From positions 1 to 8,929 of the forward strand of contig CABUMZ010000079.1 in NCBI GenBank assembly GCA_902492825.1: a DNA stretch of 8,929 nucleotides, read 5' to 3'. The translations under genes were made by a program, and so were the position numbers. The stretch comes from an uncultured Collinsella sp. (GTDB taxonomy: Bacteria > Actinomycetota > Coriobacteriia > Coriobacteriales > Coriobacteriaceae). The notes under the pieces are model-generated. The model made no database searches. It saw only the letters and a program-made list of their open reading frames with translations, and was not told the origin of the DNA. Positions within the stretch are counted from its first letter, which is position 1. Each line of letters opens with the position of its first letter. Of this stretch, positions 1 to 6,371 are shown one piece after another.

Positions 1-647
1 GCGATCTGGTCGTCGGTCACTTCGGCAGCCTCGACCGGCTCCAGCGCCACGTCGCCCGCGTCGACGGTCTTCTTCTCGGCAGTTTTCTCGCCCAGCTTGA
101 TGTCGAGCTTGTCGGCGGGGACGGCGTAGATCGTGCCGTCGGCGGCGATGGGGGAGGCGGCGACCTCGACCTCGTAGCTTCCGCGGCGGAGCTCGACGCC
201 CTCGCCGTCGCTGTCCACGTAGCGCACGGCGTCGACCTTCTTGCCACGCTCCTCCTTGCCCGTAATATGAACCGGCAGCCTGCTCGCTCCCGCCGAGGTG
301 TCCCAGCCCTGGGCCGAGACGCTAAAGCGCACGGCGTGCTTCGCCGCGAGCGCCTCCTGCTCGGCCGCCTTCCGTGCCTGCTCAGGGGCGTAGATGCCGA
401 AGTAGTAGCCAGCGCCGCCGCCCGCGGCGAGCAGCGCGGCCACGACGGCGGCGATCAGGAGGGACCTCTTTGGGCGCTTGGCCTTCGCCGGCGCCGGTGT
501 AGTCGGCTGCGACTCGGCTGCCGGGGCGGATTGAAAGCCGCCCTGCGATTCGGCCGGTGCTTCACATTCGGCGGCGATGGGCTCTCCGCACACGGGGCAG
601 AACCTGGTCCTGTCCTCGACCTTCGACCCGCAATTTCGGCAGAACAT
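1..647 (-). CDS. Zinc-ribbon, single-TM protein (C-terminus cut off by window edge)
   Basis: Partial gene: 215 codons are visible from an ATG at 647, and the frame is still open at base 1. The start MFCRNCG with cysteines at 3, 6, 17 and 20 (CxxC...CxxC) forms a short N-terminal zinc ribbon. A Pro/Ala/Gln-rich linker (about 28-55), a basic patch (KAKRPKR, 55-61) and one membrane helix (about 62-83) follow, then a region of about 130 residues containing YVDSDGEG and ASPIAADGTIY. By topology the ribbon should be cytoplasmic and the C-terminal domain outside. The start is chosen because AGGGGAG (655-661 on the complement) lies 7 nt upstream and the ribbon begins right at the Met; an in-frame ATG at 692 would add 15 unlikely residues. 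Similar zinc-ribbon/TM proteins of unknown role are common in Coriobacteriia and Firmicutes. No enzymatic motif is visible and the function is unknown. Confidence 0.85.
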   Translation of the reverse strand, partial: MFCRNCGSKVEDRTRFCPVCGEPIAAECEAPAESQGGFQSAPAAESQPTTPAPAKAKRPKRSLLIAAVVAALLAAGGGAGYYFGIYAPEQARKAAEQEALAAKHAVRFSVSAQGWDTSAGASRLPVHITGKEERGKKVDAVRYVDSDGEGVELRRGSYEVEVAASPIAADGTIYAVPADKLDIKLGEKTAEKKTVDAGDVALEPVEAAEVTDDQI

Positions 648-760
648 GTGCAGGCTCCCCTCGATCGGCGCCCTCGCGAATACCGGGCACATTTCCTTCT
701 GTCCTCATGCTAAGGGCGAACGCTCGCCCGTTGTTGCGCAACATTGCTGTGCTCTCCGTT

Positions 761-962
761 CGGAAACTGCGTCCCGTTTCTGCTGCCTATTCCGGGACGC
801 AGTTTCCGCTAGAGACCTCAGTCGGAAAGCCCGTCCCGTTTTAGCGTTTCGGAGTGGGATGCAGTTTCCCCAGGAGCCCCCATCGGGAAACTGCATCCCG
901 GAATTCGCCTGAATAGTGGGGTGCGGTTTCCGAAAGGGTGCCGTCTGGGAAACCGTGTCCCG
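761..962. repeat. Regular array of seven 16-bp half-sites in alternating orientation
   Basis: Seven related 16-mers (consensus about SGGAAACTGCRTCCCG) begin at 761(+), 793(-), 823(+), 855(-), 885(+), 917(-) and 947(+). Start-to-start distances are 32, 30, 32, 30, 32 and 30 bp, so spacers alternate between 16 and 14 bp and a 62-bp unit is repeated about 3.3 times. Copies 1/2 are perfect reverse complements over 16 bp and copies 4/5 over 15 bp. Copies 5/6 and 6/7 also pair over 15 positions if G-T wobbles are allowed. Several copies extend with GAAT after CCCG. The mean spacing of 31 bp is close to three helical turns. It is not a CRISPR, because orientation alternates, spacers are short and no cas gene is seen. 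It could be a structured RNA, a REP/BIME-like element or a cooperative protein-binding array. Confidence 0.9.
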
Positions 963-1041
963 GAATCCCCTCCCGCGCCTGGTTGTTCCGCATCGCATCT
1001 ATTGGGCAAAGCGATCTGTCCCCATTGCACCGATCTGTCGA

Positions 1042-1071
1042 TTGAACATCGTTGCGTGTTCGCGCTATCAT
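1042..1071 (+). promoter_or_regulatory. Candidate promoter of the feo gene
   Basis: TTGAAC (1042-1047) and TATCAT (1066-1071) are separated by 18 bp and match the sigma-70 consensus at four and five positions respectively. Transcription would start near 1078, placing both operator boxes in the early transcribed region. An alternative -10, TACAAT (1079-1084), lacks a well-spaced -35 but would put the boxes directly at the start site. Which one is used cannot be decided from the sequence. Confidence 0.45.
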
Positions 1072-1086
1072 GCATGGTTACAATTG

Positions 1087-1119
1087 GTTAGCCATGGCAA
1101 ACGGTTAGCCATAGTAAAC
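1087..1119. promoter_or_regulatory. Two tandem operator-like boxes upstream of feo
   Basis: GTTAGCCATGGCAAAC (1087-1102) and GTTAGCCATAGTAAAC (1104-1119) are 16-bp direct repeats with a 17-bp period. Each has GTT...AAC ends, and the first is a near-perfect dyad around GCCATGGC. They lie between the likely promoter and the feo start codon. The TTAGCC half-site resembles those of DtxR/IdeR-type iron repressors (palindromes built on TTAGG/TTAGC). The natural inference is iron-dependent repression of feo, but the regulator is not in the window and a different metal regulator cannot be excluded. Confidence 0.55.
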
Positions 1120-1128
1120 AAAATGCAA

Positions 1129-1141
1129 CGCCCTGCGGGCG
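1129..1141 (+). other. Short GC hairpin just upstream of the feo ribosome binding site
   Basis: CGCCC-TGC-GGGCG forms a five-pair stem with a three-base loop, three bases before the purine-rich ribosome binding site (GGGGGAGGA, 1144-1152). It may modestly affect translation initiation. It is too short to be called a terminator and no T run follows. Confidence 0.3.
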
Positions 1142-1160
1142 CCGGGGGAGGAACACGGAC

Positions 1161-3521
1161 GTGAAGCTCGATACGCTCGAGATTGGAAAGGACGCCGTTG
1201 TCGCATCGGTGACATCGGACGACCAGGCACTCCGACAACATATTTTGGACATGGGCCTAACACCGGGCACCGAAGTCACCATGATGAAGTACGCCCCCAT
1301 GGGCGACCCGCTCGAGATTCGCCTGCGTGGCTACGAGTTGACGCTGCGCAAGGACGATGCCGCACGGATTGAGCTCGTGGGTGTTCACGACACCGATACG
1401 GGTCCGCGCGCTAACGCCGCAATCGGCACGACGGAGCACCCGGCACTCGGCGAGGGGACGTATTCGCCCCGTGCGGCAAAAACGGCCGTGCCCGAGGGCG
1501 CACCGCTACATTTTGCCCTCGCCGGCAACCAAAACTGCGGTAAAACCACGCTGTTCAACCAGCTTACGGGCTCCAACCAGCATGTCGGTAACTTTCCCGG
1601 CGTGACGGTCGACCGCAAGGACGGCACCATCCGTAACCACCCCGAGGCGAGCGTCACTGATCTGCCAGGCATTTACTCCCTGTCGCCGTACACGGGCGAA
1701 GAGATCGTCAGCCGCCAATTCATCTTGGACGAAAATCCCGATGCCATCATCGATATCATCGACGCCACCAATATCGAACGCAACCTGTACCTGACGCTGC
1801 AGCTTATGGAGCTCGATTGCCCCATGGTTATCGCGCTTAACATGATGGACGAGGTGACGACCAACGGTGGCGCCGTGGACGTCAACCTGCTCGAGAGCCT
1901 GTTGGGCGTGCCTGTTGTCCCCATTAGCGCTGCCCGCAACGAGGGTATCGGTGAGCTGGTGGATCATGCCTTGCACGTCGCGCGGTTCCGCGAGCGTCCC
2001 GGCCGCTTGGACTTTTGCGCGCCCGATGGTCCAGACGGCGGTGCGCTGCATCGCTGCATCCACGGCATCGCCAACCTTATCGAGGACCATGCCGCGACGG
2101 CACACATTCCCGTGCGTTTTGCGGCGACCAAGCTGGTTGAGGGCGACGAGCTGGTGACCGAGGCGCTTCACCTGGACCGTAACGAGCTCGACGCCATCGA
2201 GCACATCATTACCCAGATGGAGGGCGAGGCCGGCACCGACCGCCTTTCCGCGCTGGCCGATATGCGCTTTAGCTTTATCGGCGACGTGTGTGGGCGCTGT
2301 GTCGTCAAGCCGCACGAGAGCCGCGAGCACGTGCGCTCCGTCAAGATCGACCGCATTCTGACGGGTCGCTATACGGCCATTCCGGCGTTTCTGCTGATCA
2401 TGGGTCTCGTCTTTTGGCTGACGTTTGGCGTGATCGGCGCGGCGTTGCAGGGACTCATGGAGGACGGCATCGCTGCCATCATCGCCTCGGCCGATGCGGG
2501 CCTCAAGGCGTTCGGCACCAACGACGTGGTGCGCTCACTGGCTGTCGACGGCGTGCTTACGGGTGTGGGCAGCGTGCTGACCTTCCTGCCGATTATTGTC
2601 GTGCTCTTCTTGTTCCTCTCCATTCTGGAGGACTCGGGCTACATGGCGCGCGTGGCCTTTGTTATGGATAAGGTGCTGCGTCGCTTTGGCCTGTCGGGCC
2701 GCAGCTTTGTGCCTATGCTCGTCGGTTTTGGCTGCACCGTGCCGGCTATCATGTCGACCCGTACGCTCCCATCCGAGCACGACCGCAAGATGACGGTCAT
2801 GCTCACGCCGTTCATGAGCTGTTCGGCCAAGTTGCCGGTCTACGGCCTGCTGTGCGGGGCGTTTTTCCCGCAGGCGACGGTCCCCGCCATGGTCTCGCTC
2901 TATCTGATTGGCATTGCGGTTGGCTGTATCGCGGCTTTGGTGCTCAACCGCACGGCATTTAAGGGCGACCCGGTGCCGTTTATCATGGAGCTCCCCAACT
3001 ACCGCCTGCCGAGCGTCAAGACGACGGTGATGCTGGCATGGGATAAGGCCAAGGATTTTATTACCAAGGCCTTTACCATTATCTTTGCCGCTACGGTGGT
3101 CATCTGGTTCCTTCAGACGTTCGATATCCGCTTTAATGTGGTCGCCGACCAGTCGCAAAGCCTGCTTGCGGGCCTCGGCAGCATCATCGCGCCGGCGCTG
3201 GCGCCGCTTGGCTTTGGCGATTGGCGCGCATCCACGGCGCTCGTCACCGGACTTATCGCCAAGGAGAGTGTCATCTCGACCCTCACCGTGCTTTTGGGCG
3301 CGACCTCGCCCGCGGCACTGTCGACCATGTTTTCGCCGTTTACCGCTTACGTGTTCCTGGTCTTTACGTTGCTGTACCCGCCCTGCGTGGCGGCCATCGG
3401 CGCCGTCAGGAGCGAGTTGGGCGCGCGCTATGCCGTTGCCGTGTTCGCGTTTCAAGTGACGGTCGCCTGGATCGTGGCGTTTGTCGTGCATTCGGCGGGC
3501 ATATTGCTGGGGTTGGCTTAG
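1161..3521 (+). CDS. feoB: Fused FeoA-FeoB ferrous iron transporter
   Basis: A 786-residue inner-membrane Fe(II) importer whose N-terminus is a FeoA (SH3-like) domain. Residues 1-75 are FeoA-like (LDMGLTPGTEV at 29-39, then DPLEIRLRGYELTLRKDDA). Residues 76-115 are a linker. The G domain shows G1 GNQNCGKT (122-129), G2-region FPGVTV (145-150), G3 DLPG (167-170), G4 NMMD (227-230) and G5-region ISAARN (255-260). The membrane part begins near 405 and carries hallmark FeoB stretches: SGYMARVAFVMD (492-503), VGFGCTVPAIMSTR (521-534), LTPFMSCSAKLP (548-559), LIAKES (698-703) and LLYPPCVAAI (737-746). The length equals FeoB plus one FeoA. The start is GTG at 1161 with GGGGGAGGA eight bases upstream; the next plausible Met lies inside the FeoA domain. 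It appears monocistronic, with no separate feoA or feoC, and is probably iron-controlled through the boxes upstream. Confidence 0.97.
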   Translation: MKLDTLEIGKDAVVASVTSDDQALRQHILDMGLTPGTEVTMMKYAPMGDPLEIRLRGYELTLRKDDAARIELVGVHDTDTGPRANAAIGTTEHPALGEGTYSPRAAKTAVPEGAPLHFALAGNQNCGKTTLFNQLTGSNQHVGNFPGVTVDRKDGTIRNHPEASVTDLPGIYSLSPYTGEEIVSRQFILDENPDAIIDIIDATNIERNLYLTLQLMELDCPMVIALNMMDEVTTNGGAVDVNLLESLLGVPVVPISAARNEGIGELVDHALHVARFRERPGRLDFCAPDGPDGGALHRCIHGIANLIEDHAATAHIPVRFAATKLVEGDELVTEALHLDRNELDAIEHIITQMEGEAGTDRLSALADMRFSFIGDVCGRCVVKPHESREHVRSVKIDRILTGRYTAIPAFLLIMGLVFWLTFGVIGAALQGLMEDGIAAIIASADAGLKAFGTNDVVRSLAVDGVLTGVGSVLTFLPIIVVLFLFLSILEDSGYMARVAFVMDKVLRRFGLSGRSFVPMLVGFGCTVPAIMSTRTLPSEHDRKMTVMLTPFMSCSAKLPVYGLLCGAFFPQATVPAMVSLYLIGIAVGCIAALVLNRTAFKGDPVPFIMELPNYRLPSVKTTVMLAWDKAKDFITKAFTIIFAATVVIWFLQTFDIRFNVVADQSQSLLAGLGSIIAPALAPLGFGDWRASTALVTGLIAKESVISTLTVLLGATSPAALSTMFSPFTAYVFLVFTLLYPPCVAAIGAVRSELGARYAVAVFAFQVTVAWIVAFVVHSAGILLGLA

Positions 3522-3561
3522 TTATTTATTGACGGCGCAACCTCTGTGTATCGAATTGTTT

Positions 3562-3596
3562 CGGTCCCGTGTCCGTTACTGACGGATGCGGGACCG
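3562..3596 (+). terminator. Strong hairpin after feoB, possible terminator
   Basis: The arms 3562-3576 and 3582-3596 pair over 15 positions (CGGTCCCG with CGGGACCG, two G-T wobbles, then TCCGT with ACGGA) around a five-base TACTG loop, 41 bp past the feoB stop. No long T run follows (only TTGCTATATAAT), so it is at best an imperfect intrinsic terminator. Its right arm overlaps the promoter proposed for the next gene. Confidence 0.55.
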
Positions 3597-3608
3597 TTGC
3601 TATATAAT
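3579..3608 (+). promoter_or_regulatory. Candidate promoter of the sugar efflux gene
   Basis: A perfect TATAAT (3603-3608) is preceded at 18 bp by CTGACG (3579-3584), four of six matches to TTGACA. The -35 lies in the loop and right arm of the hairpin downstream of feoB. Transcription would start near 3615, giving a leader of about 27 nt with GGAG at 3629-3632 before the ATG at 3642. Confidence 0.6.
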
Positions 3609-3641
3609 CGCCTCCGCTCAAAATGATTGGAGATGTTATAT

Positions 3642-4838
3642 ATGAGTCAGGCAAGGCAAGACGGCATCACGCTCAGGCAGTGGCTCCCACTCGTCGGGCT
3701 CACCTGCTGTGCGTTCGTGTTCAACACGTCGGAGTTTATGCCCATCGGCCTTTTGACTGATATTGCCGCGTCGTTCTCGCTCACCGAGGCCCAGGCGGGC
3801 ATCATGATCTCGGTCTATGCCTGGGGCGTCATGCTGCTGTCGTTGCCGCTCATGGTGTTCGCTTCGCGTTTCGAGTTTAAGCGGATGCTGCTGGGCGTGC
3901 TTGCCGTGTTCTCGCTCGGTCAGTTCCTGTCCGCTGTGGCGCCGACCTATCCCATCCTGGTCTGCGCGCGCCTGGTGGTCGCTTGCGCACATGCCGTGTT
4001 CTGGTCAGTCGCCTCGATTATGGCCTCGCGCCTGGTCGACACTCGCCACGGCGCGCTCGCCATCAGCATGATCGCTACGGGCTCGTCTATCGCGCAGATC
4101 TTTGGCCTGCCTCTCGGTCGCGCCATTGGCTTGGCCGTGGGCTGGCGCATGACGTTTGCCGTGGTCGGGGGCCTCTCAGCCATCGCGGCCGTCTACCAGG
4201 CAGCGGTGTTCCCGGCCATGCCGGCGGGTGAGCGCTTTACCGTCAAACAGCTGCCCGAGCTGCTCAAGAACCCGCTCCTCATCGCGCTCTACGCAGTCAC
4301 GGTCTTCATGGCGACCGGCTATTACGCAAGCTACAGCTATATCGAGCCTTTCCTGGCTCAGGTCGCCCATGTCGACGCAAGCGCTATCACCATGACGCTG
4401 ACGGCGTTCGGCTGCTCCGGTCTGCTCGGAAGCTGGCTGTTCGGCCGCCTGTTCGATGGGCATCGCTTCCCGTTCTTGGCTATCACGCTCTCCGGCGTGC
4501 CGGTGGCCCTGCTGCTCATGGGGCCGGCCGCATCGTCGCTCGTGACAGTGCTTGCCTTCTGCGCACTGTGGGGTTGCTGCGCCACGGCCTTTAACGTGGC
4601 GTTTCAGGCCGAGCTCATCAAGCACACGCCGGCAGATTCGTCGGCCGTCGCCATGTCGATCTTCTCGGGCCTGTTCAATCTGGGCATTGGCACGGGTACC
4701 GCGATCGGCGGAGCCGTGGTTTCGGGTCCCGGTATCGCCTGGATCGGCTTCGCGGGCGGGTCGATTGCCGTCGTGGGCGTTATCCTCGCCATCACGGTGA
4801 TGTTCCCGGCCATTCGCCGCGCAAAGCCTGTCGCCTAA
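3642..4838 (+). CDS. sotB: SotB-type sugar efflux transporter (MFS, DHA1 family)
   Basis: A 398-residue major facilitator protein with about 12 hydrophobic segments and no signal peptide, placed in the cytoplasmic membrane. It follows the SotB/YdeA pattern closely: FNTSEF (27-32) in TM1, the stretch IMISVYAW (54-61), ARLVVACAHAVFWS (109-122), IATGSS then GLPLGRAIG (155-163), GWRMTF (167-172), YSYIEPF (231-237) and FSGLFNLGIG near TM11. E. coli SotB exports arabinose and IPTG by proton antiport; the substrate here is unknown and could equally be a drug or another small solute. The start is set at ATG 3642 because GGAG (3629-3632) sits nine bases upstream. The in-frame TTG at 3627 or ATG at 3633 would add at most five residues and lack a well-placed binding site. 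It has its own promoter and is not in an operon with its neighbours. Confidence 0.88.
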   Translation: MSQARQDGITLRQWLPLVGLTCCAFVFNTSEFMPIGLLTDIAASFSLTEAQAGIMISVYAWGVMLLSLPLMVFASRFEFKRMLLGVLAVFSLGQFLSAVAPTYPILVCARLVVACAHAVFWSVASIMASRLVDTRHGALAISMIATGSSIAQIFGLPLGRAIGLAVGWRMTFAVVGGLSAIAAVYQAAVFPAMPAGERFTVKQLPELLKNPLLIALYAVTVFMATGYYASYSYIEPFLAQVAHVDASAITMTLTAFGCSGLLGSWLFGRLFDGHRFPFLAITLSGVPVALLLMGPAASSLVTVLAFCALWGCCATAFNVAFQAELIKHTPADSSAVAMSIFSGLFNLGIGTGTAIGGAVVSGPGIAWIGFAGGSIAVVGVILAITVMFPAIRRAKPVA

Positions 4839-4855
4839 TCACGTTCCCTCATCAA

Positions 4856-4918
4856 TTGCGGTGGAATAGTTCCTGTTTAAGGCCTCTGAAGGTCCAAGCA
4901 GGAACTATTCCACCGCAA
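4856..4918. repeat. 63-bp hairpin with perfect 20-bp arms
   Basis: The arm at 4856-4875 (TTGCGGTGGAATAG...) is the exact reverse complement of 4899-4918. With one G-T wobble and two A-T pairs the stem extends inward to 23 positions, leaving a 17-nt loop (4879-4895). It begins 18 bp after the sotB stop and could terminate that transcript, but the following ACTTATTTTGG is not a clean T tract. The length and perfection of the arms also fit a mobile REP- or MITE-like palindromic element. No target-site duplication is evident at its edges. Confidence 0.85.
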
Positions 4919-4950
4919 CTTATTTTGGGGAAGAGGATACAAGCTGGGCA

Positions 4951-4956
4951 TACAAT
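4951..4956 (+). promoter_or_regulatory. Possible -10 element for the GH13 operon
   Basis: TACAAT matches the -10 consensus at five of six positions, 35 bp before the GH13 start codon. The only -35-like sequence, TTGGGG (4925-4930), is 20 bp away, which is longer than usual. A promoter is expected here because the preceding hairpin probably separates this unit from sotB. Confidence 0.35.
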
Positions 4957-4991
4957 GGATGTCGTTGTGTTGAGCTTACCGGGAGGTTGCT

Positions 4992-6368
4992 ATGTGGGCA
5001 TACGAGACGACGTTCTATCAGATCTATCCGCTGGGCTTCTGTGGAGCTCCGCGCGAAAACGCCGCCCCTGTTGCCGAGGATGAGCTCGCCCAGGCTGCCG
5101 ATGCCACAGCTAGCCCCGATGCCCCCATCATGAAGATTGCCCAATGGGCCGACTACCTGCAGGAACTCGGCGTTGGCGCCGTGCTCATCAACCCGCCGCT
5201 CGAATCCGACAGCCATGGCTACGACACGCGCAGCCTGCGCCATATCGACCGTCGCCTGGGCGGGGATGCCGACTTTGCCGCCGTATGCGACACGCTGCAC
5301 GCCCATGGCATCCGCGTGGTGCTCGATGCCGTCTTCAACCACGTCGGTCGCGGCTTTTGGGCCTTCCGCGATGTGCAGGAGCGCAAGTGGGATTCGCCGT
5401 ACAAGGATTGGTTTCACATCAGTTTTGACGGCGACTCCTGCTATGGCGACGGCTTTTGGTACGAGGGCTGGGAGGGTCATTTTGAGCTCGTGAAGCTCAA
5501 CTTGCAAAACCCTGTCGTGGTCGATTACCTGCTTGAGTCCGTGCGCCGCTGGGCTGAGGTCTTTGGCGTCGACGGCCTGCGCTTGGACGTCGCCTATATG
5601 CTCGACCGCGACTTCATGCGCCGCCTGCACGCCTTTACCCGTGAGCTCAAGCCCGACTTTGTGCTGATTGGTGAGACGCTCCACGGCGACTACAACCAGA
5701 TCGTCAACGACGAGATGCTCGACTCCTGCACCAACTACGAGTGCTACAAGGGCCTGTACTCCAGCTTTAACTCGGTCAACATGTTCGAGATCGCCCATTC
5801 GTTGCACCGCCAGTTTGGCGACGACCCGTGGTGCATCTACCGCGGCAAACACCTGCTGTCGTTTGTTGACAACCACGATGTGCCGCGCCTGGCGAGCATC
5901 CTGACGGACAAGTCCTGCCTGCGCCCCGCCTACGGCATGCTCTTTGGTATGCCGGGCATTCCATGCGTCTACTACGGCAGCGAGTGGGGGATTACTGGCG
6001 AAAAGGGCGGCCCCGATGGCGATTGGGCGCTACGTCCTGCGCTTGACACTCCGGCACCTAACGAGCTGACGGCATTTGTCACGCAGCTTGCGCACCTACG
6101 CTCGGCAAACGACGCGGCAGCCCGTGCCCTCAACTACGGCGCTTACCGCAACGTGGTGATCCAGAACAAGCAGCTGCTGTTCGAGCGCGCCTGCGATGAC
6201 GCGACGGTGCTCGTGGCGGTCAACGCCGTGAACGAGCCCTATACCTTTGGAGCCGGCGAACTCAACGGCTCCTTCGTCGACCTGCTTGCCGACGGTGCGC
6301 CCACGGTCGAGCTGCCGGGCTCCCTTGAACTCGCACCCTATGAGGTGCGTTATCTGCTGAGGGCCTAG
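4992..6368 (+). CDS. GH13 alpha-amylase-family glycosidase, cytoplasmic
   Basis: A 458-residue glycoside hydrolase family 13 enzyme acting on alpha-glucosidic bonds, most likely on imported maltodextrins, since no signal peptide or membrane segment is present. The TIM-barrel motifs are intact: region I DAVFNH (112-117), region II GLRLDVA with nucleophile D199, region III LIGETL with acid/base E228, and region IV FVDNHD with transition-state stabiliser D296. The N-terminal YQIYPLGFCG (9-18) and the barrel core FWAFRDVQERKWDSPYKDW (122-140) are typical of compact intracellular alpha-amylase/neopullulanase-like enzymes. It lacks the extra N-terminal domain of GH13_20 cyclomaltodextrinases, and a short beta domain ends the chain. 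GGGAGG (4981-4986) sets the start. Exact specificity (amylase, maltogenic or debranching) cannot be read from the sequence. The stop is 3 bp before the next gene, whose ribosome binding site lies in this gene's last codons. Confidence 0.93.
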   Translation: MWAYETTFYQIYPLGFCGAPRENAAPVAEDELAQAADATASPDAPIMKIAQWADYLQELGVGAVLINPPLESDSHGYDTRSLRHIDRRLGGDADFAAVCDTLHAHGIRVVLDAVFNHVGRGFWAFRDVQERKWDSPYKDWFHISFDGDSCYGDGFWYEGWEGHFELVKLNLQNPVVVDYLLESVRRWAEVFGVDGLRLDVAYMLDRDFMRRLHAFTRELKPDFVLIGETLHGDYNQIVNDEMLDSCTNYECYKGLYSSFNSVNMFEIAHSLHRQFGDDPWCIYRGKHLLSFVDNHDVPRLASILTDKSCLRPAYGMLFGMPGIPCVYYGSEWGITGEKGGPDGDWALRPALDTPAPNELTAFVTQLAHLRSANDAAARALNYGAYRNVVIQNKQLLFERACDDATVLVAVNAVNEPYTFGAGELNGSFVDLLADGAPTVELPGSLELAPYEVRYLLRA

Positions 6369-6371
6369 CTC

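Larger units (their letters stand above)
648..1160. other. Intergenic region between divergent zinc-ribbon and feo genes
   Basis: This 513-bp gap contains no gene I can support. From left to right it holds a small dyad (GGGCGA/TCGCCC, 714-729), a perfect 12-bp palindrome TGTTGCGCAACA (732-743), the alternating repeat array (761-962), about 80 bp with no recognisable signal (963-1041), then the feo promoter and operator boxes (1042-1119) and a short GC hairpin (1129-1141) just before the feo ribosome binding site. I could not find a convincing promoter for the minus-strand gene. The small dyads at 714-743 lie where its promoter or 5' leader should be and might act there. Confidence 0.6.

Noticed and set aside
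648..692. Upstream in-frame ATG (692) as start of the zinc-ribbon protein
   Set aside because: It would add 15 residues before the MFCxNCG ribbon, its purine run is too close to the ATG, and the ATG at 647 has AGGGGAG at ideal spacing.
761..962. CRISPR array or integron attC cluster
   Set aside because: Repeats are only 16 bp, alternate in orientation and diverge from each other; gaps are 14-16 bp; there is no cas gene or integrase, and no attC core sites flank gene cassettes.
1123..1164. A 13-codon leader ORF (MQRPAGAGGGTRT) whose TGA overlaps the feo GTG
   Set aside because: It has no ribosome binding site, sits in the operator/leader region and encodes a low-complexity peptide; the overlap with GTG is probably chance.
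2535..3491. Long minus-strand open frame (318 codons) opposite feoB
   Set aside because: It lies wholly antisense to clear FeoB coding sequence, is rich in Arg/His/Asp/Gln with no recognisable domain, and is the usual shadow of GC-rich third positions. The minus-strand frame at 1506-2330 is rejected for the same reason.
4920..5876. Long minus-strand open frame (318 codons) opposite the GH13 gene
   Set aside because: It is antisense to a fully supported glycosidase with intact catalytic motifs and shows no domain of its own.
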